Shown: positions 34,010 through 46,923 of the stretch, piece by piece
How positions within the stretch are numbered: the stretch's first letter is position 1
Layout: each line of letters opens with the position of its first letter
Assembly (NCBI GenBank): GCA_020543525.1
Contig: JAHYIO010000036.1
Location: 930,001 to 994,000 of the forward strand
DNA length: 64,000 nucleotides
Direction: 5' to 3'
Source: Coriolopsis trogii
Taxonomy: Eukaryota; Basidiomycota; Agaricomycetes; Polyporales; Polyporaceae
The notes under the pieces: model-generated
Seen by the model: only the letters and a program-made list of their open reading frames with translations
What the model was told of the DNA's origin: nothing
The model's database searches: none
Position numbers and translations under genes: made by a program

Positions 34010-36161
34010 GTTTACTCACTGCAAACATCGTCAGCAGAAGCATACAGATGATGAGCTGCTTGACTGTACAGATGGCGCGGTGAACGGCCGCATACATCAC
34101 CATTGTCGGAGCGAGCTTCCATGATGGTAGCATGGTCCTCACCCGCATCATTCGACCCATGACTGACCGTCTCGAGATATTCCTCAAGATAAAGGGGATC
34201 ATTGACCATGAAGATTGGAAGAACCGGGAGCATATAGTCTGAGTTACTCTTGACCTGGTGCCAATCATGCAACTTGGTTGAACCGTGAACGTCGGCGGAC
34301 AGCGTAGCGTCAGCGACACGATCGGCATACATGTTATTATTTGAATTCCATTCTCGGGACTACAATGGTTGCCTCAAGTACTCCCCAGACAGTTTGAAAC
34401 CTAAACATCAGATGAGCATCGCCAGACACACTACCTTTAGTTTGAACAGAATTCACCAGCAGAAGGAGTTTGAGAAGGATGAACAGGCTTGTTCTTGTTG
34501 CGAAATGAATCCACATTGTCTATGGCTGTCCATCGAGCAATGAGATCGTCGTCACCGGTTCTGTCCAGCTGCAAGAGTGTGGGTGGTCTGTAAGGTATCT
34601 CACAACCCAGAAGCTGGCTGATCTCCTGACAAAGAGCATCAGCATCCATACTTGAAGACGACGACCCTCGCAGAATATCATGAGGCGGCTGTCCAATATG
34701 GGAAGCTGACATGGAGCCGCCTGATGAACTGATAAGCGGTGCTCGCATGATGGTGTCCTTGACCTGCTATGATTCACACCATATATCAGACAAGATTCAA
34801 TGTGCCATATGTACACAGCGAACCTGTTGCCTTCCAAGTCTATTCGTGTCATGCTGCTCACGATAGTTGTCATAAGAAACTTGACCACAGCAATGACCCT
34901 GCCCCCAGACATGACCCCAACCCCAACCATGGCTGCGACCATGAACAAACATAGCGGCTTGATCCCACTCTCAAAGTTCCAGCAGACAGGGAGGAAGGTT
35001 ACTACCAGTAAGGAGGGTTACAGTCACGACCTGAACCGTCATTTCCTTGACCTCGGCCTTGCCCCGTGTTATGAAACCTTTCTACATCTATGGTTCAACG
35101 AGTGTTTATACATAATCAAAAGATCGTGTTGACAACTTGAGTGTACCTGCGGGAGTAGCAGATTTGGACCGAACATTGCAAGGGATACTAGAGTCACGAT
35201 CAGTGGTCACAGTGGCACTAACATCGTCATAGACCTGAAATGTTGTATCAGCGCAAATAGGGCCAGTATACGTTGACGAGGAATCACCCACACCAGGCAA
35301 TCAGGCTGTATATGAAGTGCTGTCTGGGAGTCCTTAAGACGCACCAGCACTTTCAGACCGGAGCAGGGGAAACAGCATTGGTGTGCCAGGGTTACCAATG
35401 GGAACGGGTGTGGGCACCATGGTCTAAAACGCGAGCTAGAGTGAGCCACAAACTATTACGAGCGGGTGTTTACACATAACAGATGGCAAATGACGCACAG
35501 GAGAATATGGAGGAGGGGGATGCGATGTTGCAGTCGATCCAGGTTCGTGACCGGAGGTGGGAGCGGTTGTAATACCGGGTGTCCTTGTAGTGCCAGTCAG
35601 GACTGACACAAGTAGGAATGCCACACTGACCCATCCTCCATTCTGTCTAGCATCAGGCTCGTAGGAGAGACGTTCAAAGACAGCCAAAATTGGTGCAGTT
35701 TCAGGCAGTGAATCCACAGCAGCTAATGTGGGACCTCCAGACAGACATTGAATCATATCGTCAGCGTCACATCGATCTGAGATCTGCAGAAAACACATGG
35801 ACCATGTCGACCACAGGGTAGACATAGGTTCGTCAGCAAAATGTTCATGCTCAGATTGCAAACAATGCACAATTGGATGTGGTGCGCCAGGAGCTGGATG
35901 CCACTGGACGATGAAGGGTGACATATAGGGCTGCGAGTCATACAGTGGTTGGAACCCGGCCAGTTGCAAATGAGATGGGGACTCAGACAACCTCGTTTGA
36001 GAAATTGCTGGTGCTTGATAAATCCATGGCATACAGGGAGGCAGTTGCATAACGACAGGTCCACATTGAGAGTGTGAAGCATCCAAACCGCTTTCAGAAC
36101 CTAGTAAGGCTGCTAGGTTATCTGACGAACATTGGGGCGGCTTGCAGGGGAGATCGTACAT
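34010..36161 (-). CDS. candidate multi-exon hypothetical gene
   Basis: Not recognised. Minus-strand open stretches in order: 36161-35436 (242 codons, MYDLPCKPPQCSSDNLAALL at the start, a Ser/Pro/His-rich body and a PPPPYSPVRHLPS end), 35300-35106, 34748-34437 (ISSSGGSMSASHIGQPP, DADALCQEISQLLGCEI) and 34332-34010 (VADATLSADVHGSTKLHDWH, ending SADDVCSE-stop). The composition looks like a real disordered fungal protein, such as a regulatory factor, but no DNA-binding or enzymatic motif is visible. Splice sites between the pieces were not resolved, so they may belong to more than one gene or to a decayed one. Confidence 0.3.
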
Positions 36162-37678
36162 GTGACAGTGAGTACATCATCTGCCATTACTGATGCACTA
36201 TCAGCATATGAATCCCTTATCCACCATTCTCTGCAGCATATACAAGCACTCACCAATAGCCAAGCTATTATACATGTGCAGCAAGGTGGGTTTCTTGGTT
36301 TGTCAAGAGAGGACGGGTTCAAAGATTGATAAAATTGCAGTTTCTATGGGGACAAGGGGAGCAGGGTGAGGAAGAGAACACAGAATTCGACATGACACTA
36401 ATGCAGATAATCATGCACTTACAGGAAAGTAGAGAAACCCGCCATGGCCTGGAGATGAAGTCATGCATGGATGACAATGAAAATGGCGGAGAAACGATGA
36501 AAGAGACAAAATAAAACCAAGATGTTAGAGCCAAGTGTACCAGATTGTTATAATCAACATGAAAATGAAGCGATCAGTCGATATCAACATTGACAATAAA
36601 GACAACACATACTGTGAAAGAATGCAGGCTGTATCACTTGGAGCCCTAGCATGTACCCTGTTGGGGTTTGAGACATCATGTGATCTCCAGAGGCTCACTA
36701 CAGGGAAAGAAAGGGTAAGGACAGTGAAAGATTCACCGTCAATAGAGGCTGGAGTGTGAATGGGGATGAGAATGCAGAAAATACGAATATGTGAAATCAA
36801 GGAAGCGTGTATAGAGCCAATAAACAAGCAAGCAGGAGTGAGCGCAGTACCCAAGGGGGTACAATCGGCTAAAAGGAAGAGAGTGCAAAGGATGGTCGGG
36901 GGACAGCAGGAGACAAGTGGTGGGTGGGAGGCAAGAGGACACCAGCAGACATATCGAAGTGCCTGAATGCGGCGATGCAAACACGTTCCACCGAGTGCTG
37001 ACACAAGCACCTCGCGTAATAAGTTGTGGCGTGCATGGCCTGCTGATGAGAAGGGTGTGGTATAGGTTGTCACTTTTTGCTTCCGGCGAGACAGTAAGTA
37101 CAGTGGAAACGACTAGTGGGACTTAACGTTGCCTGGCCATCTTCTAGAAGCAAGATGATAGAGGTCCAGAGGGATAATTGAACAAGAACCCCACACGTGA
37201 AAGCTGAAGTTTGCGAAGAGTCAGTTTTTGACATCTTAATGGCAAGCAGAGTCACATAATGCTGTGGAGAAGGGGTGTCAGAATACTTGCTGGATAGTCA
37301 GATTACAATAAAGAAGGGTGAAGTTGAGACAGTTTGGGGAAGTGAGTACCCCAACGTTGTGAGAAAACACAGAGGCCGCATCAGCACATCTGGATACGCC
37401 ACACATGGGCATGTAGACCATTGATATTTCAAAGTTCTTTCTGTGTGCCATCTTTGCGGCTCGGATGCTTCAAGAAGAGAACATCAAATGTAGTTCAGGT
37501 AGCTTTTGCAGGCACTTACTTACCTGTAACGATAGCTGGTCGAGCTTCTCATCCATTTGGAGGACCCTATACAAAGAGCTCACTGCTGACCTGTCATCGC
37601 TGAAAACACAAACAAAACTTGTGGATGTGTTGATTGAGCTTTACGGTCCTATCAGTGAAGGGCATTATGAATTCAAAC
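36162..37678. other. no supported gene
   Basis: 1.5 kb with only short unrelated ORFs on both strands. Confidence 0.5.
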
Positions 37679-38310
37679 TGTTAAGACTGTACCGACTCCA
37701 AAGTCCGAAGGCCGGGATTGGTGGAAATGCGACCGGAGGTATGAGGGTCTGATGGTGTTTGGAGTTCGGCAGGGTGAGGACTTCGGCGAAGCTATTGGCA
37801 ACACCCTGAGTATACGCCAGTGTCCTCGACTTGCAAGAGGAGGCGGAAATGCAGAGACCGAGAGGAGTAGAAGTACGAAGTCCGACTTCAAGTCAGACAA
37901 TGAGAGGACAAGGTAGAAGGATTAGCAATGTTCTAAGTGACAACCAGAGTTCAGAATCCGGAGGTCGAGGTCAGAGGTCGGACGTGGACTTAGAGAAGAA
38001 CACGTAGAATTTAGGGGGTAACAAGATATCCAAACTGAGGTACAAGTCTACTGCTACCAAACCTTATATAGTTGAAACTCTGGCCAAGGTCTTGGCGTAA
38101 TTAGTGTAAGTAGACCGGGAGTCCGATCGGGAATCGGAGTAGATTAAAGTCCGTTGTTCGTAATCTGATTGGACTGATCAGAGTATAGTAACAATCATAA
38201 ATGCGATGGGATCTGTCAAAAGAGATGGGACTAAGGTATTAGACATAAAAGGTTAGCGTGGTCAGATATCAGAGTTTGGGGTTCAGGTCCGATCAGCACG
38301 GGACCTAACA
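37679..38310. repeat. solo LTR, family L1 (copy 1)
   Basis: 632-bp repeat starting TGTTAAGACTG and ending GGGACCTAACA (TGTTA/TAACA inverted ends), flanked on both sides by CAAAC (37674-37678, 38311-38315). The perfect 5-bp duplication identifies it as a solo LTR left by recombination. Related copies are at 40957 and 46474. Confidence 0.9.
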
Positions 38311-38756
38311 CAAACCCTCTGTCCATATTTGTTCTCACTGCAGCACTGTTTGGCCTTTTTGCTAGTATACTTAGAGTCATTGTCCTGCTAAAAGGTGATT
38401 TTCTTAAGGTTCTAGTCCTAGTTGTAAAGAGAATTGCGCAGTTCATCCTTCATAATGTTCACATGGAGCTCCGTGTCCATAGGTCTAATAATCCTGCATG
38501 AATCCTGTTCCCTTCCACCCAAAACAGCCTCTAAATATCAGGTTTCCTCTGCCAGACTTGAGGGTACCATCCACAAGATAGTCACTAAGCCTCTCTCCCT
38601 TCTTCTTCCACACTTATTTTCTCCCATCTGACTCTACCCTGTTGACCTTAGTTCCATCTGACTAAACCCTTCCCCTCCAGTCCTCTATAGTCTAGTCCTG
38701 CTTTGAAAGAGCGAAGGCATACCACTTAGCCCTATGGATAGCTTTAATCTAAGGCC
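38311..38756. other. no supported gene
   Basis: Non-coding sequence between the solo LTR and the low-complexity block; increasingly CT-rich to the right. Confidence 0.5.
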
Positions 38757-40740
38757 TCACTTTCGTCCTGATCCTCTTGCAAGCCCACCTATGTTGTGGT
38801 CATGGACGTGGTTGAGACTGCAGTTGTGGTCATGCTTGCGGCCATTGTCATTGTGGTTGCAGCTGCAATGATGCTTGTGCCTGTGGCTATAGTTGTGCCC
38901 ATAGTTGCGCCTGCCTGTGGTTTTCATCATAACCACGCCCAAGGTCGCAGCAATGGCCATGGCTATGGTCGTTGTCCTCATCGCTGTTGTGGCCCCAGTC
39001 ATGGCTGTGGGTGTAGTTGCATCCATAATTGTGCCTGAGGTCAGGCTTGTTCCTTGTGAGTGAGGTAAAAGAGAGGAGAGGAGAGGGTGAAGGGAAGAGG
39101 TGAGCGAGAGAGGTGAGAGAGAGCAAAGTAGTGAGACGGGAGGCAGCAAGAGAGAAGAGAGCAAGGGCAAGACTGGGAGGGCAAGAGCGAGAGCAGAAGG
39201 GTGAGAGCAGGAGAGCAAGAGTGGGAGAGCGAGAGTGGGAGACTGAGAGTGGGAGCAGGAGCAGGAGCGGAAGAGCAATAGTGCAGAGCAAGCGAGCGAG
39301 AGAGGAAGAGGGGCACACTAGTGTGGCAAGTCCAAGGTGCCCTCTCAGTGGCCTCACGTGGCCTGGTGAGAGGGGCGCTTTGGACTTTGGCTCCTCTCGC
39401 TCCACTCTCTTGCTCTCTGCTCCCTTGCTCTTCTGCTCTGTCACTCCACTCTCTTGCTCTCAATCTCTTGCTCTCGCTCGCTCTCTTCTCTCCCCTCTCT
39501 CTCTATCTCTGAGCTTCACCAGAGCAACCACAACAGGGGTCTGGACCTGGACCTGGACAAGAATGTGAGGATAAGGACACGGTCCAGTGCAAGGGTGAGG
39601 GTGAGGGCAAGGGTGAGGGTGAGAGAGAGGGCAGGGGCAAGGGAGAGGACAAGGGCGAGGGCAAGGGTGAAGACAGGCACAACAATGATGCCAAGAAGAC
39701 GAGAAGCATAAACCTAAGGCTAGCAGAGAGTGATACTTTTGCTCTCCATAGATCTTGGGCTCATGCTCTATACTAAGCATCTGCGTTGACAGCAACAGCA
39801 AGGACGGAAGCCTAAACAAGTGCAAAGACAAGGAGCACGAGGCCGAGGCCAATGGAGAGTGAAAGTATTGCTCTCTATTGGCCTCAGGTTTGTGCTCCCC
39901 ATTTTTGCCATCAGGTTGACGGTGATGGAGACAGTGGCAGTGTGGACAGATATGGAGGTGAGAGTCAGGACGAGGACGAACATGCCTATGGCTGTGCCTT
40001 TGCCCATGCCCACACCTAAGCCTGCAACCACGACCCTGCCCACAACCATAACTGCGATCTGGACCATGACAGTGCCCAGATGAGGAGGTAAATGAGGAGG
40101 TAGGCAAGGGGGTGAGGGCAAGGGCAAGGGTGATGGTAAGGATGAGAATGAGGATGATGAGATTGGGGAGTGGCCAGGGTGGGGGCCAGGAGGACAAGCC
40201 TAAGCCATATGAAGGGTCTCCACTCTCCACTGGCCTTGGACTTGTGCCTTGTGTCAGGAAGGAGCACTTTGGATGATAAACTACGACACTCCCATGTGCT
40301 ACCATATTAGGATGAGTTCACCCAGGGCAAACAGGTCCTAATATGGTCACACATGGCCATTTGCTCATGAATGAGCATGAGGACTGTGCCCATGATCACA
40401 ATCATGCCAATGTCCATATTGAACTATGACTGGGACCATGGCCATGGCCACAACCACTATGGCTACGGCCCAGATGAGGATGAGAATGAGGGTGGCAAGG
40501 GTGGTGAGGGTGAGGTTGCCAGTGGTGGCCTTGCTCTTGCTCTGCTTGTCATCTTAATGTTCTCATCCCTGTCCTTACCATTGTCTGAATCCTTTTTGTT
40601 GGTACCTCTCTTATGTATTAGACACATATATATACAAACATAATATATCTCTTTATCATGCATATACAATAAGCCATTATACTGTCTTTCAATCTCAACC
40701 TGACTGTGGTCATGCATCTGCCAGCACTCCAGCACTGGCA
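38757..40740. repeat. low-complexity block with strand-skewed sub-blocks
   Basis: About 2 kb of degenerate short-period repeats: TGTGGTCATGG-like units at 38,790-39,050; a purine-rich stretch of GAGAGCAAG-like units at 39,055-39,310; a pyrimidine-rich stretch of CTCTTGCTCTC-like units at 39,380-39,510; GGGTGAGGGCAAGG-like units at 39,590-39,680; then mixed units to 40,560. Long ORFs exist in several frames and both strands only because the repeats lack stops; none is supported as a gene. Confidence 0.75.
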
Positions 40741-40842
40741 AGCTTTGGGCTAGCCTGAGTTGCTCTGAGAAGCTCTGGGATTCTCTGGGAGGGTGGCTAT
40801 GTCCCAGAGTTTCTCAGCGCCAAGGTGCTTTTTCTTATATAG
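40740..40842. repeat. fragment with ATTAGGAAAAAC-type tip (copy C)
   Basis: Read in reverse, ATATAAGAAAAAGCACCTTGG then CGCTGAGAAACTCTGGG; related to the tip at 41851 and to the repeat at 44129-44446. Confidence 0.5.
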
Positions 40843-40956
40843 TGATAGGGATAAGAAAAAATGGATGGCTGCTCTGAAACTTGGGCAGCCCAGAATAGTA
40901 TTTAGAGCACAGCTTGCTAATTGACTCCTACTAACACCAGTCTGAGTGTGGATATG

Positions 40957-41590
40957 TGTTAAGACTGTGCTGACTCCGAAGTCCAAAGGCCAGAAATCGG
41001 CAGAGATGCAACCGAAGATACGAGGGGTCTGGCGGTGTTCGGAGTTCGGCAGGGCGAGGACTCCGGTAAAGCTATTAGCAACACCCTGAGTACACGCTGG
41101 TGTCCTCGACTTGCGAGAGGAGGTGGAAACACGGAGACCAAGAGGAGCAGAAGTACAAAGTCCGACTTCGAGTCAGACAACGAGAGGACGAGATAGAAGG
41201 ATGAGCAATATTCTAACCAGAGGTCAGAGTCTGGAGATCAGGGTCAGAGGTTGGTCATGGATTAGAGAAGAACATATAAAATTCAGAGGGTAATGAGATA
41301 TCCGATTTGAGGTACAAGTTTACTGCTACTGAACCCTATATAGTCGGAACTCTGGCCAAGGTCTTGGCGAAATCAGCGTAAGTAGACTGGGAGTCCAATT
41401 GGGAATCAGAGTAGATCAAAGTCTGTTGTTCATAACCTGATCGGACTGATCGGAGTATAGTAACAATCATAAATGCGATGAGACCTATCAAAAAGAGATG
41501 GGACTAAGGTATTGGACATAAAAGGTTAGTGCAGTCAGATATCAGGATTCAGGGTTCAGGGTTCAGGGCCGACTGGTGTGGAACCTGATA
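40957..41590. repeat. solo LTR, family L1 (copy 2)
   Basis: 634-bp relative of 37679-38310 starting TGTTAAGACTG; the far end has decayed to CCTGATA. Flanks ATATG and AAATG are a probable 5-bp duplication with one mismatch. Confidence 0.8.
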
Positions 41591-42099
41591 AAATGGCCCT
41601 GGTGGGCAAGGGAGACAATGTTGTTGACAGTAGTGTTAGAGAGAGGGGGATGTATGATGAGGTAGGAAAGAAAGATCTGCTTTATTGGCAGATGACCTGG
41701 CATAATGCTATCAAACATCATCTAACATATTATCACAGTACCATGGGACCTTTGCTACAGAATTGGCAATCTATTGAATTCATATTGGGGAGCCCAGCAT
41801 TACTTTCAAAACTGTTTTCAAGAATAGCATCCAAAGAGCACTTAATATCACAGCATTAGGAAAAACACTTTAGCGCTGGCTGTCTCTGCATCACAGTCAC
41901 TCCTCCCAGTGCACCCCAGAGTGCCTGAGACCACCTCAGAGACCAACAATGCTGGAGGTTGGCAGATATCTAAGTAGGCAGAGTATATATGCTTGTAATC
42001 TTTTATACTATGGACCCAAAGTCTGTATAATAATAAGATAAATTTGTCTCTACATATATAGTGCAGGAAGCAGGAGTTACAGAGAGAGAGAGATAAGAT

Positions 42100-42590
42100 G
42101 AGATGAGATGAGAAAAAGTTATTGCTATTGCTATTCTTACCAACCTCCTCCTTGCTATCCTTGTGCTTGCCATTCTTGATATTCTAGTCCTCATTATTAC
42201 CAGCTGTTCATTCTTGCAGCCCTTGCTGTCCTAACCTTGGTCCTCACTGTGCTTGCTATTCTTGCCCCTTGCTATTCTCATTCTTGCCACCCTCATTCTT
42301 GCCATACTCATGCTCATGTACATGTCTATATCTGTGTCTGTAGTTGTAGTCAAGGCTGTGATTGTAGTTGTGGGTGTGCTTGTGATTGTGCCTGTGCCCA
42401 TGGTTGTGGTTGCAATCATGCTCACCTCTGTGCTTGTTGTGGTGGTGGTAGCTATGGCCATGGTTACAGTTGCAGTTGTGGTCACAGCTGCAGTTGTGAT
42501 TGCAGCCACAGTTATGATTCTGGTTGTGGTCATGCCTGTGGTAGCAGTTATAGTGGTAGGGCAGCTGTAGCTATGGTCATGGTCCTCATT
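42100..42590. repeat. low-complexity block (TGTGGTTGCAGT-like units)
   Basis: Degenerate repeats related to 38,790-39,050. One frame reads as His/Gly/Cys/Ser repeats, another as Thr/Ala runs and a third as Val/Ile runs, as expected of a repeat rather than a gene. Confidence 0.7.
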
Positions 42591-42593
42591 GCT

Positions 42594-42830
42594 GTCATGA
42601 CCTATGGGCAAGCGAGGCATGGAGGGAGACTGAGATGTCAAGCAAGGGTGAGAGTATAAGTCTTGTGCAGTGAGAGTGGAGCAAGGCTCGACACACAGGG
42701 CTGAAGACAAGTTGTATTGAGAGAATGTAAGTGAACAAACATATAGCAAGGCTCATCTGGAGACAAGAAGTTGAAACTGAAGTCTCCAGGTGGTGAGCAT
42801 TTACTACTTATATATGGAAAACTAAGAGCC
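42594..42830. repeat. direct repeat starting TGTCATGACC (copy 1)
   Basis: About 235 bp similar to 47398-47630 (TCAAGCAAGGGTGAGAGTAT shared); both begin TGTCATGACC, an LTR-like start. The far edge is not defined. Confidence 0.6.
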
Positions 42831-43169
42831 CAGGCAGTCAAGCCACATAAGCCCACAAAGGGCTTTGAGTTTGCCTTGCTGGCACACTCTCCCTCTCCTC
42901 TCCCTCTGTCTGTCCTTGCCACCCTCAGTCCCTCCACTCTCACTTTTGTGACCCCTGCTCTCCTCACCCTCAATCTTACTCTTGCTCCTGCTCTTGCTGT
43001 TGCCCTTGGTCCTGGCCTCACTTTTACTTCCTTCTCCCAGCTCCCTCTTGCTCTCAGTATATATGCTTACCCTTCTTCATGTGCCCATCCCCACCCCTTC
43101 CTTTTTGAGCCAGTGTCCCCTGAAGAGACTTTGGCTCAAAATGGAAAAAATGTGGATGCTGTGAAGCAC

Positions 43170-43870
43170 ATGCATGCTGACTCCCCTCTCACAAGTTACA
43201 CTCACAACCCACACCTGGTCTCTCTCTCCTGCTCTTTGCTCTCACTCTCACTCTCTGCTCTCTGCTTTTTGCTCTCTGCTCTCTCTCTCTGCTCTCCTTC
43301 TCACTCTTTCCCCCTGTTTCCCCCATTCTCCCACTCTCACACTCTCTCCCAGTCTCTCCTCTAGCTTTGTCTCACTCTCATCTTGCTCTCCCCTCTTGCT
43401 CCTCTTGCTTTCCATTCTCTCTCTTGCTCTCTCTCCTGCTCTCTCATCTCACTCTTGCTCCTCTTGTGATATGTCTCAACCTCTCTCTCCCTGTAGGTTG
43501 TTGCTCAATCATCTCCTACATTTATTACTAATATCAGTCCCAAGGTGAAAACAAGGACAAGTAAGAAGGAGGTTGGACTATGACTATGATTGGGGCATGG
43601 GCATAGGCACAACTGCAGGCATGGGCATGATCATGACTATGGCCTTGACAAGGCCCATAACTGCAGGCACGAACATGATCATGGGCACAACTGGGAGCAT
43701 GTATAGGTACGAGCATAACTGCAAGCATGGGCATGACCATGACTATAAGTATAAGCATGGCCAGAAGCCAGACAATCAGCACAAGGGCCAAGACTGCGCT
43801 AGTAAGGGTGACCACAGAGACAGTGAGCAGCATAGAGGCAAGGATAGTAAGGGAGAGGACAGCAAGGAGT
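43170..43870. repeat. low-complexity block (CT-rich, then GGCATGACCATG-like)
   Basis: A CTCTCTGCTCTC-like pyrimidine tract (43,210-43,480) followed by degenerate units resembling the reverse complement of the 42.3-kb block (43,575-43,790). Confidence 0.7.
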
Positions 43871-44128
43871 AGCTTTCTTATCATCCTCATTCTCATCTCT
43901 CCTTGTTCGTGTTTCTCCCCTCTCCTCTGCTGTGAGTGCATTTAGAGTGGGGAGTGACTTGAAGGCAAGGAGAATAAGAACAGGGATATCAGTAATGAGG
44001 TCATTCTCCACTATTCTAGGACATTGGCCCAATATGGAATGGATGGGGACATTGTGTGGTGGTTTTCATGTCTGTGCTTTGCTCTATATTTAGCTTTAGC
44101 ACACATGTCTATTAGATAGTTATTGTAT

Positions 44129-44446
44129 GCACACTCAAATGTTATTTGTTGTCTAACTTTATATATGTGTGCTATTGCTTGTAAGAGCATAGGAAGGCAA
44201 CCAAATGGTACTAAATGTGGCAACTCTGGATAGCTTTGTGTAAACTTTGAGCTTCTCTAGGATGCTCTTAGAGTCTCTGAGAGACAACCAGCCTGGGATG
44301 CCTTGGCCTCAGAGTGACTCTAGCTGTCTCTGGCATCTTTGGGTCTCTAAGTGCTCTGAGATACTCTCAGGTGCCCTGGGGCACCCTTAGAGTACCTTAG
44401 AGCTGGGCAGCACCACCCAGTGCTATATGGGTTTTTTCTAATACAG
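44129..44446. repeat. left copy of 313-bp inverted repeat pair
   Basis: Reverse complement of 48698-49010 with moderate divergence (for example AAGCTATCCAGAGTTGCCAC in both). Rich in CTCAGAG/CTCTGAG. Confidence 0.75.
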
Positions 44447-46473
44447 CAAGGTTTGTGCAGAATTGCATAAAATCTTGTTAGCTAGATAGCTAGAGAGCAG
44501 GTCTATCCAACACAATTTACTGCATAGTTATATATCAAGTATATATAAAGATATAGCCATTTTTGTTGGGAAGTTACAATTTTGGAAACAGTTATGTAAG
44601 CCACTGTAATACCAGCCAGCATGTACCTAGTGGTAGAGAGATTATCACCTATAGTAGAACCTTCTATAATCTGTATCTCCCAAAAATCATAACCCATAGA
44701 TTTTCACTAACCCCAAATGGCTCTGAGAGGCCAAAACTGCCTCCCATATCCCATAATCTTTGATAACCCATGGGATTTGGTGACTCCCAAGAGGTATGGA
44801 TTTTGGGAGGTTCTACTATAGTTACTTGGAATTTCTGGCAGATGATATTTCTACATTCAGTTAGACATAAATTACCAGCCTTTTAGACAATTGCTTGCTT
44901 TATATATTATCTTTTTCTCAATATAAGGTCAAATTGTGATTACTACCTTAAAGTGTTGACCTCTAAGTCAATTTCTACTTTAGATCACAAAGCACACATA
45001 ATCTTATCCAAGTTTGGTATTTATTGGGAGTTCTTAGACATGTAGTGAGAGTTGTGTAAAAACATGCCACATATAGGTAGTAATGTGCTGCATATGTGTA
45101 GAGTTATATAGCAAATGTGCAGACACATAAAGTAAGCATGCAATGAAGGAGCATAAAAAACTGTATATGTCTATGGAAAGGGTACAGTGTGTAGCCAGAT
45201 ACTAAAACAGTACAGTGAGCTCCAGGGTATATAGTGCAGTTCAAGTAGATACTATCACATTTAAATAGTGGTATTTGCTTGGTTAAGATATACTAGAAAA
45301 GTTACAAATTGTTGTTTTTCTTCTGTGATTTGTAAGTGTTTGAATATTAGAAAAGATTCTTGAAAGAATTGAATAATTGGATCAAAACTTGCAGAGATAA
45401 CCTATTAGAGACTGCTAGTGTCTGTGCTTGGGTGTTCATTCTCTTATATAGTAATATTGAATAGTATATTAAGTATTTATTGCCTGCCCCAGCTGCTCTA
45501 AAATACAATGATGAGCCTTGTTTTTACATAGTTAAAGCTACTTAACTTCTTTCTGCACATTCCAAAAATTAATATCTTCTGTAAAGCAAGATGCAGATCA
45601 GATAAATCTGCAGAGTATACCCATATGGGTGTGTGCAGGTTAAGAAGAAGGTAAACTATAGAATATCTATGCCCTTAGACATATACTCATATATATATAT
45701 ATATCTGCAACAACTTCAGATATACTTTAATATCATATACTCACAAATATGTTGGAACTTACCAAAATGCATCCAGATGGATATTTTTTGCATCTAAGTG
45801 CCCTGTTTTAGAATAATTTCCATTGGTATGCCTTCAGATAGAATAAGGGAAGTTCCGACAAATGTCAATTTGTCTTAGCTGTCAAAGCCCAGCATTATAA
45901 ACAAGACTGAGGTCTATATCTTCTTGAAGTGTCTGACCTAAATACCGCTTCTACTTGTTTATCTATCAGTACAAAAATCCATACTTATATACACCCATCC
46001 TGCAGCTTATGGGTATAGGTTGAATTTTCTACAAAATATCTATATCTTACTTGTGCCATATTCTAATCTTCTGGATAAGTATATAAACTGTCAAGCACAA
46101 TGTTTAAACTTGCAAATGTGCACAACTCAGACCAAGTTGCAAGTTCAGCCAAAAATTGCCTACTAAAGCATGTAACTTATTTTGTAGGCTTACACACTAT
46201 GTAAAAGTGGTAGTATCTGGTTGAATTACATGATAAAAATGATTAAAAACAACTTTGTGATTATATGTGTACATAACCATGCAAACCTAGTGGTTAATGT
46301 TTAATTGTTGATAAGTGTTTAGAGGCAACTGAAATCTGCACAAAGGCAGAATTGTAGAGCACTTTTCTAGTAATTTAGATCTTTCTAAAACAATCTGGAT
46401 TCCTTGCAAATCTAAATTTAAGATTTTCAAATTTCACAATCTGAATATATGACCTTTTGTATAACTTTTGGTC
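44447..46473. other. AT-rich non-coding sequence
   Basis: Two kb with essentially no open reading frame; includes a short (AT)n run at about 45,690. Confidence 0.7.
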
Positions 46474-46923
46474 TAGGAGCAGAAGTACAAAGTCCAACTT
46501 TGAGTCAGACAATAAGAGGATGAGGTAGAAGGATGAGCAATGTTCTAAATGACGACTGGAGTTTGGAGTCCAGAGGTTGGGGTCATAGGTCAGATATGGA
46601 CTTAGAGAAGAACACGTAGAATTCAGAGGGTAACGAGATATCTCAACTGAGATACAAGTCTACTGCTACTGAACCTTATATAGTCGGAACTCCAGCCAAG
46701 GTCTTGGCATATATGGTGTAAGTAGTCTGGGAGTCCGATCTGAAATTAGAGTAGATCAAAGTCAGTTGTTTGTGACCTGATTGGACTGATCAGAGTATAG
46801 TAATAATTATAAATGCGATGGGACTTATCAAAAAGAAATGGGACTAAGGTATTAGACATATAAGGTTAGTGCAGTCAGATATCGGGGTTTAGGGCTCAGG
46901 GCCGATCGGCACAGGACCTAACA
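46474..46923. repeat. truncated LTR, family L1 (copy 3)
   Basis: Matches the right about 450 bp of the LTRs at 37679 and 40957 and ends GGACCTAACA; the TGTTAAG end is missing. Confidence 0.8.

Larger units (their letters stand above)
41851..44446. mobile_element. possible DNA element with ATTAGGAAAAAC-type ends
   Basis: The left tip CAGCATTAGGAAAAACACTT (41851) and the right tip, read in reverse as CTGTATTAGAAAAAACCCAT (44446), point outward and are followed by similar CTGG(C/G)TG and CTCAGAG-rich sequence. The roughly 2.6-kb interior is mostly low-complexity repeat. No transposase and no target duplication were seen, so the ends may belong to independent small insertions. Confidence 0.35.

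Noticed and set aside
38757..40305. Long open frames (over 250 codons on the minus strand) in the low-complexity block
   Set aside because: Open in several frames on both strands because of repeat composition; no start context, splice sites or domain.
37679..41590. The two L1 LTRs as the ends of one 3.9-kb element
   Set aside because: Copy 1 has its own perfect CAAAC duplication on both sides, so it is a solo LTR; the outer flanks of the pair (CAAAC and AAATG) do not match.
42231..42749. His/Gly/Cys-rich and Thr-rich proteins, possible metal-binding genes
   Set aside because: The same repeat read in different frames gives His/Cys, Thr and Val/Ile runs; a repeat artefact.
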